Shown here in pieces: positions 1 through 13,232 of a DNA stretch of 64,000 bases. The notes beneath the pieces are model-generated. The model saw nothing but the letters and a program-made list of their open reading frames with translations. It made no database searches and was not told the origin of the DNA. Numbering within the stretch: the first letter of the stretch is position 1; the number at the start of each line of letters is the position of its first letter. Source of the stretch: Nageia nagi (taxonomy: Eukaryota; Pinophyta); NCBI GenBank assembly GCA_050084985.1, contig JBITNC010000002.1, positions 12,524,001 to 12,588,000 on the forward strand. Reading direction: 5' to 3'. The position numbers and the translations under genes were made by a program.

Positions 1-350
1 TTGGACAGTTGATTGAAGTAGTTGGAGGTTTGTTTCTAAGTTTAATATGTAACCAATGGTAAACATGAATTCTCTTTTTCTAGGCTCAAAATCCTTTTCC
101 AAATAAACTCTTAATAAACTTGCATTATATTAGGTTTTTAATATAATTGTATCTAGAGTGCCATTATTCCCCTTTAGTAACCGAATGATTATTTGAATTC
201 CATAAGTGTATATTCCCCCTTTTGTAACCTTCGTATTTTTGTTAGTTATATTTCTACTTCCCAATTTAACTTCTCATCTTTAAATTTATAATAACTTAAT
301 CCAATGAATCAATTTGATCTAGATTTTTCACAATATTAAAATTGAGTTGT
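1..350. repeat. Dispersed repeat, left copy (continues past the window edge)
   Basis: This segment is similar over its length to 62871-63115. Shared words include 'caatatgtaac(c/t)aatggt' near the start and 'ccaatgaatcaatttgatct' near the end. The two copies are diverged by substitutions and small indels. Homology is already present at base 1, so the repeat extends to the left of the window. There is no long ORF and the family is not recognised. Confidence 0.7.
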
Positions 351-944
351 AAACAAATCTTGTTCTTTGTTTCCTTTTCTTTGTTTTTCTTCTAATCAAT
401 GATGAGTAGAAGAATTTCTTTTACCTACTATTTTGATAGAATGGTAGATGAATTTTCTATATAACTTAATAAAAATAAATTAAATATGATTCATAGTAAA
501 TCAATAATATTTAAAATGAATCAACGATAGTAAAAATCATAAAAATATAGATCAACAACAATAATGCTATACATATGAACCATAATCAAAACGATGAGAA
601 ATAACACATCGAAAATATATTAATTATAACAAAAAGAATCATCACTCAAAGTTATAATTTTTTAATGATATTTATGTAAATAATCACCATAAATGATTTT
701 GAGGGCATTGGGAATGCGTCCACAAAGCATTGTAGATTACATTAAGTTATTTTTAATTGCTTCTCCCATTAAGAAAATCTATGGAGAATATAAATAAAGT
801 AACACTCCCATGTGTTCCTCGCCGTGCATTGGATAGGTCTTTACCTCTTTTCAGAATCTAATGATTCTATCACAACAAAGTAGACTGTGAATATAGAAGG
901 ATGATTAGATAGATATTATATATCTTATATAGCAATCTTCATAT
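351..944. other. AT-rich intergenic DNA, nothing recognised
   Basis: There is no coding signal and no repeat that I could match elsewhere in the window. The left-end repeat ends near 350 and the A/B paralogy begins near 945-970. Confidence 0.6.
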
Positions 945-2766
945 ATTATATTACTGAGCAATCCATATAATACTCTACCGTCAACACCGACAAAGTTGTC
1001 ATTCTTGGCTCTTCCACGGTCAATGGCACAATGATGAAAACTGCCAGATTTTCAAAGATCCCTCTTCTAATAACCTCATCACCATGTTTGATAAGACAGA
1101 AGGTTTGGAAGAATTCTACCAGTTCCAAAGCCATGCGATGGAGGAGGGAATATATGGGTATTAATATATCTAAAAACAAGACTTAGCCGCGTATGGTATG
1201 TTTAAAAATAAAATTTAGAGTTGGTATTGTTTTACAGAAGGCAATTATGAAATTAGCTTTCATTTATTTAAAATATCACGTAAAATTTATGTTTTAAAAA
1301 TATTATTATGAATTTTGATTTTAATTGTTTTAAAAATATTATTATGAATTTTGATTTTAATTGTACATTTTTTTTGAGTAATTGAAATATAATAGTATAG
1401 AAGATGAATAATTTATAAAAATATAGATTATTAGAATTTTTGAGTTATTTTTATTATTATCAATTTGGAATATATGAATTGCTTTCTATGTATATCATTT
1501 TTGAAGTACTCTTCAATGTAATATTACTTCAAATATTTCAACAAAGAAATAAAACCACTATCCTTTTACAATAATCCATATATTTAGAAATTGATGGTGA
1601 AATCTTTGAATTGTCATTATTTCATTTAAATGTTTAAAATAGTAATTGAAAGCATCAAAATAATTAATTGTGTTTTTAGAAGCATATAATGAAAACTTGA
1701 AATCAATTTCATAACTTATCTAGCATTATCATTTGTATGTCAAATATTTTCAATACCCATTTCCATAATTCTCATGCTATTGGGCAATAGGGTGAAACAT
1801 GATATATATTTTTCTCCCATTTTCAAAGAAGATATACCAATCTAGTATAATAAATACCTTAGATTATTCTATGTTAATATTTCGATATGTTCAACTAACT
1901 AAATTGGTGGCTAACCAAATAAGCTTATTATCCCCTTCCTACTTAAAAATAATTATTCTTACCTTTTCACTTAAATATTTTCTTTTTATTAAGTTTAATA
2001 TTTACGATAAATTCTTCCTTCTATTATTTAATCTCATGATCATCTTACTTGTTTAGATTTTGTATAGAAAGATAATATTTATGTGATAAAGTATGTTTTA
2101 TTTTATTATTGTTATTCTACGATAAATGTTTATCACTTCATAAGTATCTTTCCAAAAATTTATTATACTTCTTCAACTCCCTAACATAAATGAACAACAT
2201 CCAACTTATATTAATGAATAATATAGAATATCATGAAAGAACCATTAGAATTATATTTAATATTATGTTTTAAAACTGAAATTTTAATTTTATTACTGGA
2301 ACTCGTTGAAGGGAAAGCCTGTGTTCTCTCCTCCATCCGTAGGCTAAGGAAGCTAGTAGGGAGCTCAGTGGACTTTCTCCTCGAGTGAAACAGTTACATA
2401 AGTTTTATCATTTAAAACCAAATAAATATATGAAAGATACAGGGATGCGATTTTCGTACTTTTAAGACGTCATGACTGATGCCATTGACATCGATCCTAA
2501 AAATGGAGAACAACTTTGGCGAATTATCACTGCTTAGTGGGTATTAGCTTTGCATTGTCAATGGACGGTTTTGAAGTCGTAAATTTAGGCTTTACAAGTA
2601 ATATCTGACTCAGACTACTCATTTTTCTATTACTTGTCGTAATCATCAAGGATTTTCTTTCCTTTGACTAACGTAGTCAAGATCTGATCAATCGCATTGG
2701 CAAGCCAATTCTACAATACCTTTACCAAGCCACACAAATCAATGAATGAAATGTCTCCTCTATGAC

Positions 2767-2774
2767 TATATATA
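2767..2774 (+). promoter_or_regulatory. TATA-like box, block A
   Basis: The sequence 'gactatatatacgagag' is conserved in block B at 25152-25159, in a region where flanking sequence differs more. It lies about 49 bases upstream of a conserved ATG. About 300 bases upstream both copies keep a palindromic ACGT-type element ('agacgtcat'), a form bound by plant bZIP factors. Promoter function is inferred from spacing and conservation only. Confidence 0.4.
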
Positions 2775-2822
2775 CGAGAGCTTTTGGCTTGAAATATTCA
2801 CCACATCTTCACCGGGGCAATC

Positions 2823-3330
2823 ATGGCCTGCAAGCATTGGATGGGATTTGTTTAACGATAGGCGAAGTAAACCAATTGGTAGAATCTGAAAGAGAAGAGA
2901 GAAAGCACCTCCACTCAACTTCCATTAACGATGGAGTGTGTTGTTGTATGGCATGGGAGCATAGGAGTTGCTCTCTCTCTCTCTCTCTCTCTCTCTTCTT
3001 GTTTAGCCTCTGGCATTGGGAAGATCAATCATCAAAAGCATTGCATGATATCAATTTCTTTATTTCCGTATATTTAAATTATTCTTATAGATCTCTCATG
3101 TTTGTGATAAAATAAAGAATTTCAATGTAGAGGATGTCAACATAATTCCGTCTTCACATTGGTATTGCAGGTCTGTCATTCTGTGAGAAGCCATTGAGGC
3201 TGAACGTTGTTTTTATTCTGATTCATTCTCTTAGAAGTGTAACCTATAACAAACACCAATAGAAGAGCAGGATTTGCAACAAAGAATTTCAGTACGACAA
3301 GCAAGGATAAGCGATACCAAATAAAGAATC
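2823..3330 (+). pseudogene. Unrecognised gene-like unit, block A copy (degenerate)
   Basis: About 49 bases after the TATA-like box there is a ten-codon ORF (MACKHWMGFV, 2823-2855). A second ATG at 2931 opens a longer frame starting MEC. Block B has the same two ATGs; its short ORF reads MACRHWVGFV. The frame after MEC differs between the copies because of a 2 bp indel and a (CT)13 run at 2971-2996 present only here. A possible splice acceptor ('ggtattgcag') lies near 3170. The region downstream of it matches the ORF at 25563-25760 but carries stops, for example TGA where block B has CGA. I do not recognise a protein family. It may be the dead copy of a small gene, or non-coding. Confidence 0.3.
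2971..2996. repeat. (CT)13 microsatellite
   Basis: A perfect CT run lies within the conserved part of block A. The matching place in block B (about 25353) has only a short 'gctctctttctt', so the run expanded after the duplication. Confidence 0.95.
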
Positions 3331-4391
3331 ATGGTCGATGTTGGTGCTGCAGTTTGCTGATATAAACCTAATCAGCTCTTGAATATATATACATGCCAAA
3401 GAGATTAGCATATGTATTTTAGTTTTATATTATTATAATTAAATATTAATAACATAAATTCTTGTTTCAGATTAGGATATTATTGTTGCTAGTTTGCATT
3501 TGTAGTTGTGTGATACATTATAAATACTTATGAAAATTGAAGATATTGATTAAAAAAAAAAATGTTTTTTCTATCATATAAAATAATTTCTTCATAATAG
3601 TGTCTTATTTACATTACTTTAAGGATTATCAAGTAGATTTATGATCTTCTTATATTGAAATATTATTTTACTATATATATATATAATATTCTCTCATATA
3701 TATAAGCATGTGTGATATATATAAGCATGTGTGAGATGAGATAATTATGTTTAAATTTTATTAAGCATGGTCATATAATTTTTTTTCTTACAAGGATTTA
3801 TTAGGATTTTGAAAACTTCTCTTAATACTATACCTTTTTTTTTTTTCTAAATAGAACTAATGTTTTATTTTTATACTATCCTTAAAGTACGAATTGTAAG
3901 TTAATTTCTATATATTTCTATCAACATATTATAATTATTTGGATTGTATGCATGGATTGTTGTTTGTCCATTATGTACAGTTTATATTCTTATTACTATT
4001 ATGAATATATAAATATATATCTTGTATAAATTATACTATTAGATCATATATATCTTGTAAAGCATGCCCACTTTTCATTTTCTACATTGGATTGGTAACT
4101 ATAAATGTAGATCAAGAAAACAATCTTGTTGTTGTTTATAAGCCTAAAGATGTTCTAATATGCTTGCAATTGATTTTATTTCAAGTAAACTGCATTTCAA
4201 ATATGGACTAAGTTATGACAAATTTATATGTAGATTATTTTGAGATTCATCCTATTGATAAGGTGTTTATTTCCATTAGCTCTGTTCAATATATTCCTTA
4301 TCTTATTATTAATATCATGAAATATAGTCAATTTACATTGAGAAATATCTCACATAAATCAAATAACCAATTGAATTATACTCAAATTCTA

Positions 4392-7300
4392 TTTTATTAT
4401 TTCAAACTTATTCACCTTACTCCTAATTTGTTACATTAATCATGATTAAGAGAAAATATATAAAGAAATCAAAGAATTGAAACCAATATTTATGTTGAAA
4501 AATTTTCAATGTAGGGGAAAAACCATAGGGAAAAAGATGATCATAACCTTTTACTAAGATAGTCCACCCATATTACAATTCCCTTATGCATCCCCATGCA
4601 CATCATTAAGATATTCCACCTCTTTTATAATTACAAGTGCACTCTAATGCATTTACACTCTAATAAGAACACTATGATCATCTTCTTATGCATATTTCCT
4701 AGGGGTGAAATCATATTCTTAGGAGTTACTACATCCAACTCAAGCAAGTAGACATTACAAGTGTTAAATCATACTATTACACATAATGTATCATTGAATG
4801 TAAGCAACATTAAAAATATTTACTATAGCTAAAATTTCATAAATTCATGTTACAAACATCCCTAAATTCCATCACATACATCATATACAACCTAAATTCT
4901 AGATGCAACATGGAACTACATACTTGTAAAATACAATATTACATCTTCTAACATGCATCATACAAATGATATGTATATTATTTTTCCTTAGTTCATGATA
5001 CTACCATGAATCATCTCATAAAATACTTAATGCAATCTTTCTAATATATTTTACCTATCTCTAGATCTTCTCATAAGATTAGAGATCCTTCAAGTCATTG
5101 GAACTTCTCTAATCCAATGATGATACACATATTACCATCCTTTAGATATATTTATAATATCAAGGATCCTACATATTTTTATGGATTTCTCAATTAACCA
5201 ATCATAAGTATCTCACCTATATCTAAGTTTAGTTATGAAATTGAGAGACTTTCTAAATATTTTCAAAGACATTAGGAGTAAACTAGTCATTTACAAAGGT
5301 ATGTAATCACACTTGTATGTCATCCATATACAATCATTGGTATAACATAAACTTATTATAAATGTAATAGAATATAACCATATCTTTGCATTCTCAAATT
5401 CATTTTCTAGCATACAATGATTAGCCATACAAAAATATATGTTACTAATATCAAATGTAAGACCAAACTTTAATTATGGTTCTTTTGTATTTCAATAATG
5501 ATTTAAATGTATATTAACTCACAATATTTATTCCATTCTATTTTACTATAATTAGCATAGTTATTTACCAGAATAAAAGCCATATATCAATAAATGGACA
5601 AGTCTATTTATAATATATTTATCTCATAGTTTTAGATCATATTATACATCACTTGTTCATGAGGGATAGTTCTCATCTCAATGTACATGTAGATATAAAA
5701 GGTTACTTGTACATACGTTTCTTAATTCATATATATGAAACTAATATAAATGCATATTCCTTTTCCTAAATCAATTACAAAATAAATATTACCTCTATAT
5801 TTATTATAACTAAAACATGCATTCATATTTAATCTTTAAGTTTTATCTAAAAAATATACAACCATCTATAAACAACCTTTTAGAAAACTAATTCAGATCA
5901 AAATCATACAAATGAAATACCAATATATGGTTGATATTGAATTTTATATAATGATATTATAATATTAGAAATGTTACCTTAAAATGAAAGATAAGGATTC
6001 TAAAAGAAGTTTTGATATAAACATAAATAGTTACATAGTTCTAGTAAGTGGTTTAGTTTTTACTAAAGTAAGAACTATACAACTCCTCAACAAGACAAGA
6101 TTACATAATTAGAGATATCCTTTTAATAACTTTCCAATTATACCAATAGAGAAATAAACAATTCTACATAATATAAGTATAGTCTTATGAAAACTATCCA
6201 AGTAACTTATTATTATGAATTATCATAAACTAATCAGTCCATGTACAAAGCTTATAACTTTTGTGTTATAGATCCAATTTACTTATTCTTTAAAGCATTA
6301 CAAAGGTGTTGATATGAAAAATATATCCTCAAATGTTTAGATCATTCAGGTAAGGATAAAATCTCCATTTGTTTATTATAGTAAAATATATTAGTATAGT
6401 CAAAACTATTTTTTGCAACTAATTTTCTAATATCATCATTAAACAACAACTAAATTGTACTTGGAATTCACTATTCAATGTTAGAATAACATATTTACTT
6501 TCTAAGAATTATAGTTTCTCAGTTTACTCATGAGAGAAAATGTTCTTTGAAATATTCACTCCAATCATTCATAGTTTATATATGTACTTGAAATTCATTT
6601 TGTTAAACAATATAAAGGTAAAGTATATCTATAATATGTTCCTACTATTAATTCATCAATTTAGAAAATAATTTATAAGCAAAAATAACACTTATATTTA
6701 TAATGAACCAAATACTATTTTTCATCAAATAATATATTTGGTAATTGAAAATACAAAGTAAGAACATATATAAAATACTTCATTACAAGAAGCCCGAATG
6801 TCAATCTTTAAGATTTTTTCCCAACATAGTTTAGCTATCCTCAGTTATAATAAGGTGATTATAATCAAGTTAGAAACTTTTCCCTTTTTTACTCTACAAA
6901 AAGAAAAGCTAAATCATTTTGAAAAACACATCTCTTTAAAGTGCATCAAATATTATACCAATATATGTTAGAAAAGATAAACAATGCTATGATTTTATCT
7001 TCATCTTTTACAATTACATTATTATATTAGACATGTAAAACTATATAATTTAACATGGTATGAAAACTATTTTCAATGTTAAAAGGAATTATTTTCTTAA
7101 TCATAATACAAGATCTAAAAATGCAAAATATTTCTATTCAAGAAATGTACAATAAACCTTATTTCATCATTTACAAACTATCCATAATTCATTCATGGTT
7201 ATGATTTAAAAATGATAAATTCAATCAACATTTATTAATCAAAATCCATCATAGAATTGATTAAGAATAGTATTTTGGAGTTTTTGGACTTATTATATCA

Positions 7301-8690
7301 AATTTCAAATCTTGATATGGATTTTTGGCTCTATGAAGCTCTAGTCCTTCATACTCATCCAAGAAGGATTTTTTCTCCATTCAACTAGCTATAAAGTATC
7401 TTCTTCCTGACTCATTGTATATAAAAGTATAGTCTAAGAATATATCCTCATAAAAATGAGAATTTCTCTTTCTCTACTAAATTAATTATTAAAATATTTA
7501 GTTATACATAATCTAACCTCAAAATTTTAGCTTAAATCAAGATAGGTTATATGGAATTTATGACCAAAATACAACTAATAATATTTCCAAAATTTTGTAG
7601 AAGAAATCATATAAAAGAACACTAAAATTCCTCTTTGAATACCATGAAAAATAGTCATGATATGCATGTATTCATATAGAAATTCATGAGCTTTTCGCAT
7701 AATTATATTTTACAAAATCAATAATAAGGAAATAAAAGTTCATCTATAAATGATAAACAAAAGGTTAATATCAATAAACACTCCTATCAAATGTTCAGCA
7801 TATTAAACACTACTCAAGGTTAGATTCCTAGATCCAAATTCTTAGTGTTACTCAACCTTTTCAACCTATGATCAATTTCATCCATTAGTAATTTGAAACA
7901 AAATTGATGGGAATTCAACAAGTTTGGGAATACACCTCTACTTCATTTTTGAAATATCTAGTTGAATCCTCATACATAGTTCATTCCTTCAAAGGCAAAT
8001 TATCCATAATACCTATATCTAATAACATTAAATAAATATTGATAACATATTTTTTATGCATAACTTTGTTCTATAATTTATCCATTTTATCCTATCATAG
8101 AGAGGAAAATAAATGTTAACATTATTAAGAATCTATTAAAAATGAAAAAATTATGCTTTAGCAGTAACTCAAATAAATAATGATTTATGGGAATTAGCCC
8201 ATACAAATTATTAAAGAAAAAGGCATAAGCATTTTACCATTCTCTTCACATGATATTCATACATGTATGCCATGTCATGCATGTCAAAACTTGTTACATT
8301 CTTGTAGAAAGTAGTTAAGCCATAGGTCCTAACAGTTTAACTATAGTAAAATACCAATGTAAAGTACTCTAAAATCCCAATAATAAAAAATTTCTCTCTC
8401 TTTTTTGTAGTAATTTATCCATTTAAGCTTACAACCTATTTGAATATTCCCAAAAGTCAATGTGTTCCAACTATAGAAACATTACGATATTATTAAATTA
8501 AATATTCTTATCTTGAACTTTCACACATAAAATTCAATAGCCATTTAGTGTTAATTTCAAATTATAAAATTCCCTTCATAATTCATAATCAACCTTAAAT
8601 AATACAAAAAGTGTGTTCAATATCAAGTAAGGGAGTAGTGTATACATTTTAGATAATGAAATAACACATTTAAGTATAACCATAAATATT
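4392..8690. repeat. 4.3 kb non-coding tandem unit, copy 1
   Basis: This is followed head to tail by a second, shorter copy starting near 8691. Matching anchors are 4400-4530 with 8695-8830, 5040-5260 with 9440-9650, 6960-7060 with 11310-11410, and 7320-7550 with 11680-11920. The period is about 4,295 bases. The unit is very AT-rich and has no long ORF on either strand. Near its start it has a conserved stretch 'gaaaccaatatttatgt' followed by an A/G-rich run. The tract sits inside block A where block B has only about 780 bases of different sequence, so it arrived after the A/B duplication or was lost from B. The family is not recognised. Confidence 0.75.
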
Positions 8691-11600
8691 ATTTAGTCAT
8701 TTCAATCTTATTCACCTTAATTCCTTATTTGTTATGTTAATCATGATTTAGAGAAAATACATAAAGCAATCATACAAATTGAAACCAATATTTATGTGGA
8801 AAACCACCTAACATAGGAGAAAAATAATAGGTAAAAATATCATCATTATCTTTTATTATGAAATTCCATCCATGTTATAATTTCCTATTGCATCCTCATG
8901 AACATCATTAAGATAGTCCACCTATCATACAATTGCTAGCATACTCTAATGCACTTAGACTCTAATAATAATATCATCATCATCTTCTTATTCATATTTC
9001 CAAGGGTTTGTATCGCAACCTGTTAGCCATCTTCAGCAAAAAATAATATTTGTACAATTTTTCATTCCTACTTAAATTATTCCAAATATATTACTATAAT
9101 GTAAGGATTAATTAAAATTTACTATATCCAACTCAAAAAAGTAGATAATGTTTTACATGTTCTAGATCCTCCTATTACACATAATACACCATTGGAGGTA
9201 ATAAACATTAAATAATTCTACTATACATCAAATATATTAAGTCCATGTTATAAACATCCCTATGGTATAATAAATATATCATATATAACCTAAATTTCAA
9301 ATGCTACATGGAATTACATACTCACAGTATACAATATTACATCTTATAACATGCATTATACAAATGATATGCATATGAGTTTCCCCTTAGTTTAATTTAT
9401 TACCATGAAGAAACTCATAATATTCTTAATGTAATCTTTTTATTACATTTTACCCATATATAGATATTCCTATAAGATTAAAGTCCATTCAAGTCTTTGA
9501 AACTTCTCTAATCCATTGATCATCAACATCTTACCTACCATTAGGTCTACTTATGAGGTCAAGGATCATTAACATCTTTAGAATAAGTTCTCAATTAACA
9601 AATCATAAGTATCTCACCAATATATAAGTTTACTTATGAAATTGAGAGACCTACCAAATATTTGCAAAGCCATCAAGAAAAACTAGCCATTTATAAAGGT
9701 ATGTAACTATACTTTTATGTCATCCATATACATTCATTGGTACACCATAATTTTAATATATATGTAATAAAATAAAATCATATATTTACATTATCAAATT
9801 CAATATCTATCATATAATAATAAACCATACAAAAACATATGCTATGAATATAAAATGTAAGAGAAAAGTTTAACTATGATCCCTTTATTTTTCAACAAAA
9901 ATACAAATAGAGATTCACTCATAATGTTTATTCCTTTGTCTTTGAATACCTAACATGGTTATTTTCCAATATAATAAGAATATATCAACAAATTAACAAG
10001 TTCAATTATAAAACTATCTCATAGTTTTCCATTGTAATATACATAACTTCTTCATGAGGGATAGTACTTACCTTAATGAGAATGTACATATGCAAGGTTA
10101 CTTGTCCACACATTTCTTAATTCATATTTCTAAAATATATACAACTACTTAAATGTTTTACTAGATTAGTTACAAAATATACATTACCTTTAATTTCAAT
10201 AGAACTAAAACATGCATTCATATCCAATCCTTCATGTTTTTACCCAACAAGTATACAACCATATATAATTTTTTTTTTTTGGAAAAACTAATTCATATCA
10301 AAACCATATTTAAAAATGAAATGCTTATAGAACTATGAGAACTAATTCTATATTATGATTTTATAATATTAGAATTAGATCCTTAAAATGAAATATGATG
10401 CTTCTAAAAGATGTTAGGAGATGTGCATAAATAGTTACAAATTACCAGTAATTGGTTTAGCTAGTACTACAAGAAGAACTATATAGAACATCAATAACAT
10501 AATGTCATATCATTAGAAAATATTATAAATAAATTTCCAATGTCATGAAGAGAAAAATAAACCATTCTACATAATTTACATCAGAGTCTTATGAAGAGAG
10601 TCTAAGTAACTTATTAGTCTAAATTATCATAAATTGTTTAATCCACTTAAATAATTTATAAATTTTTATTATAACCCTTTGTTACATATTATTTAAAGTT
10701 TTAAAAAGGTATTAATGTGGATAATATTCTCTTATAATTTCATATCATTATAGTAATATTAATACTTCTTTTATTTCATTGTACTAACATGCATCAATAT
10801 AGTCGAATTGTATTTTACAACTTATATTCTAATCTTATCATTAGAAAATAACTAAATTGCACTTTGAGTTTACTAAACACAATTAGGATAACATATCTAC
10901 CTTTTTAGAATTATAGTTTCTCAGTTTACCCATGAGAGGAAATATACTTAATATTTACTCAAAGAATTCATAGTTTATAAATATACTTACAATTTATTTT
11001 CTTAAACAATATAAAGATAAAGTATATCCATAATGTTTTTATACTATTACTTCATCAATTTAGCAATTAATTTATAATATGAAATAACGCTTATATTTAC
11101 AATGCAGCAAATAGTATATTCGTTTGAATAATATTTTTGCTAATTGAAGATACTAAGTAAGAACATTTATCAAACACTTCATTACAAAAAATATAATGCC
11201 AATATTTAATCATTTTATCAAACATATTTAAGTTATCCTTCTTTAAAATGAGGTTATCAAAATAAGCTAAATCATTTTGAAAAATACATCACAACAAATT
11301 GTACCAAACACTATGACAATGTATGTCACAAAAGATAAATACTACCATGATTTTATCTTCATCTTTTGAAATTCCATGGTTAGCCTAGGCATGTCAAATG
11401 ATATAGTTTAATATGATATGCAAATTATTTTCATGCTTAAAAGGAATCATTTTCTTCATCGAAATACAGGATCTAAACATGCAAGAAATGTCTCTTTAAG
11501 CTATAAAAAATACACATTGTTTCATCATTTACAAATTACCCAAAATATATTCATGGTTATGGTTTAAAAATTATAAGTTTAATAACCATTTATTAATTAA

Positions 11601-11935
11601 AATCCATCATAGGATTGAAAAATAATAGTATTTTGAGATTATAAAAAATTACTATTTATATTTCAAACTTTATGATGGATGCTTGGCTCTATGAATGAGC
11701 TATAGTCCTTCATAGTACTCATATAGGAAGTTTTTTCACTCCATCCAACTAGCAGTAAATTAAGTTTTTCCAAGCCCATGATATATAAAACTCTAGTGTA
11801 GGAATATATTCTCAGAAAATTGAGTAGTTATCCTTTTCTACAAAATAAATTATTAAATAATTTTATGGGCTTTTTTCTCCTATTTATCTATAATTTACTC
11901 TCTGAGCTTCAGCTCAAACGAATACTAGTTGAGGA
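8691..11935. repeat. 4.3 kb non-coding tandem unit, copy 2 (3' truncated)
   Basis: This is a direct repeat of 4392 to about 7550, diverged by substitutions and indels; for example about 100 extra bases lie near 9010-9110. The last 1.1 kb of copy 1 has no counterpart here. Homology to block B resumes at 11941, so the truncation point coincides with the end of the inserted tract. Confidence 0.75.
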
Positions 11936-11940
11936 TATTA

Positions 11941-12070
11941 TGGTTTAATAATTTATTCATTTATAGATGGCTCTATAAACCTTTTCATTATTAAAGTTAC
12001 CTATTATTTACTTACATTGATAATATTTAAAGAAGTTACATTAAATATAAATCTAAATACCTATTATTTA
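11941..12070 (+). repeat. Block A homology resumed after the tandem tract
   Basis: This aligns with 27621-27750; both contain 'ataaaccttttcattatta' and later 'tctaaatacctattatt'. It shows that blocks A and B were once continuous across the place now filled by the 4.3 kb tandem units. Confidence 0.7.
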
Positions 12071-12890
12071 TTTACAACTGATATTTGTAAAAGTTTGAGT
12101 AAAATATCAATTAGCTTCTTATGTGTTATGCATTTTTATTCATTTGGTTGAGAATTACATTTTATTTAGCTTACTATTTATTATAAACTTTAAAATATAA
12201 TAGTGTATTCCATATTCAATAATTTAATTTCATAAATTTTTAAATACAAGTACAAAGTTGTATTTACGTATGCATAAAACATATAATATATATGCCAAGG
12301 ATTTTGTATCTTATCATCATTGTTTATACTTAATTATGATAATTATGTCACAAATTAATTTTCATATTACTTAATTTAGGACATTTTTTATTTGATTTAT
12401 TTATCTTATATTATGGTAGTTTAGGTTGACTCATGTACCTTTCTCATGTTGTTTCTCCTTTTATGTGTTAGGATCCCAATATTAATATTGCATTGTGAGC
12501 ATGTATTATGGTGGATATATTGCATAAAGAAGTAGATAAGATAAAATGAGGAGGCTATGAAGATTCATTTCTCCATAGTCACACTAGATATAAAAAAAAA
12601 TTAGGCATCTCTTTATAATGATTATTTAGATTAGGATCTTTTATAAAAAGAGCACTTTGTTATTTGTTTTTCATAATATTATATGTTGTTGCACATTATT
12701 TATGTTTATCCTTTTTCATGTTTCACAAGTTTATTTCTATAGTGATTTCATTTATTTCAGTGGGTCATTACATATGGTTATTTTTAACCATCTATATATT
12801 TATGAATCCATTATTTTTATTATTCTCAGTGAAAATCAATAAAGGATTTTTTTATTGTATTTGATATATATTTTTTTAAGTGTTACATAA
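12071..12890. other. AT-rich DNA, nothing firmly recognised
   Basis: Two overlapping hydrophobic frames at 12657-12864 come from T-rich sequence, share bases in different frames and show no family features, so I do not treat them as genes. No repeat partner was found in the window. Confidence 0.55.
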
Positions 12891-13232
12891 ATGGATTCTC
12901 ATGTAAGGATTGGTGACAATGAAAATATTAGCATGCAAAGGCATAATGAAAGAATATGGTTCATCATGTATGATCAAAGATTGAAGGAAATGGAATCCAA
13001 AATGATGATATTAACAAAGAAATTTCTTAGGGGTATTAATGCAATTGAGGAAAAAGGAAATACCTTAAGTGATGAAATTCAAAATGATATTATTATGTGG
13101 ATAGACATGGAACTTAAGTTAGAGAAACTTAATGGTGAAGGAGATCCTAATATGTGCTTACAAGGATTTAAGTATACAATGGAATTAAGGTGTGGTATTT
13201 GTAGACACCAAAAAATAACACATTTTGAATAA
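12891..13232 (+). CDS. Hypothetical 113-residue ORF, possibly a repeat fragment
   Basis: The frame starts MDSHVRIGDNENISMQRHNE and is charged and hydrophilic, with Lys/Glu/Met-rich middle segments suggestive of helix or coiled coil. Near the C-terminus a CGICRHQ sequence supplies two cysteines and a histidine, but not a complete zinc knuckle. Composition differs from the hydrophobic T-rich frames just upstream, which makes it more protein-like. It is not preceded by an obvious promoter and ends before a TATA-bearing, LTR-leader-like stretch. It might be the relic of a gag-like or accessory ORF of an unrecognised element. I assign no function. Confidence 0.3.
   Translation: MDSHVRIGDNENISMQRHNERIWFIMYDQRLKEMESKMMILTKKFLRGINAIEEKGNTLSDEIQNDIIMWIDMELKLEKLNGEGDPNMCLQGFKYTMELRCGICRHQKITHFE

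Larger units (their letters stand above)
945..4390 (+). repeat. Paralogous block A (partner of block B at 22525-26835)
   Basis: The block aligns in the same order and orientation with 22525-26835. Anchors are 970-1180 with 22540-22720, 1480-1560 with 23770-23860, 2290-3380 with 24710-25790, 3480-3540 with 26020-26090, 3940-4140 with 26500-26660, and 4200-4340 with 26700-26830. The best conserved part is 2460-3060, which is also richer in GC than its surroundings. Divergence is substantial, with many indels. The strand given is that of the TATA-like box and short ORFs inside it; the true sense of the unit is unproven. It could be an old segmental duplication that carried a gene, or copies of an unidentified large repeat. 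Confidence 0.8.

Noticed and set aside
946-1179. Minus-strand 77-codon frame in block A
   Set aside because: The frame is not conserved in the block B counterpart (22540-22720), which has stops and indels.
4392-11935. The two 4.3 kb units as LTRs of one element
   Set aside because: There is no internal region between them, and the second copy lacks the last 1.1 kb, so tandem duplication fits better.
12657-12864. Overlapping 61- and 66-codon frames
   Set aside because: Two hydrophobic frames over the same T-rich bases; neither looks like a protein.
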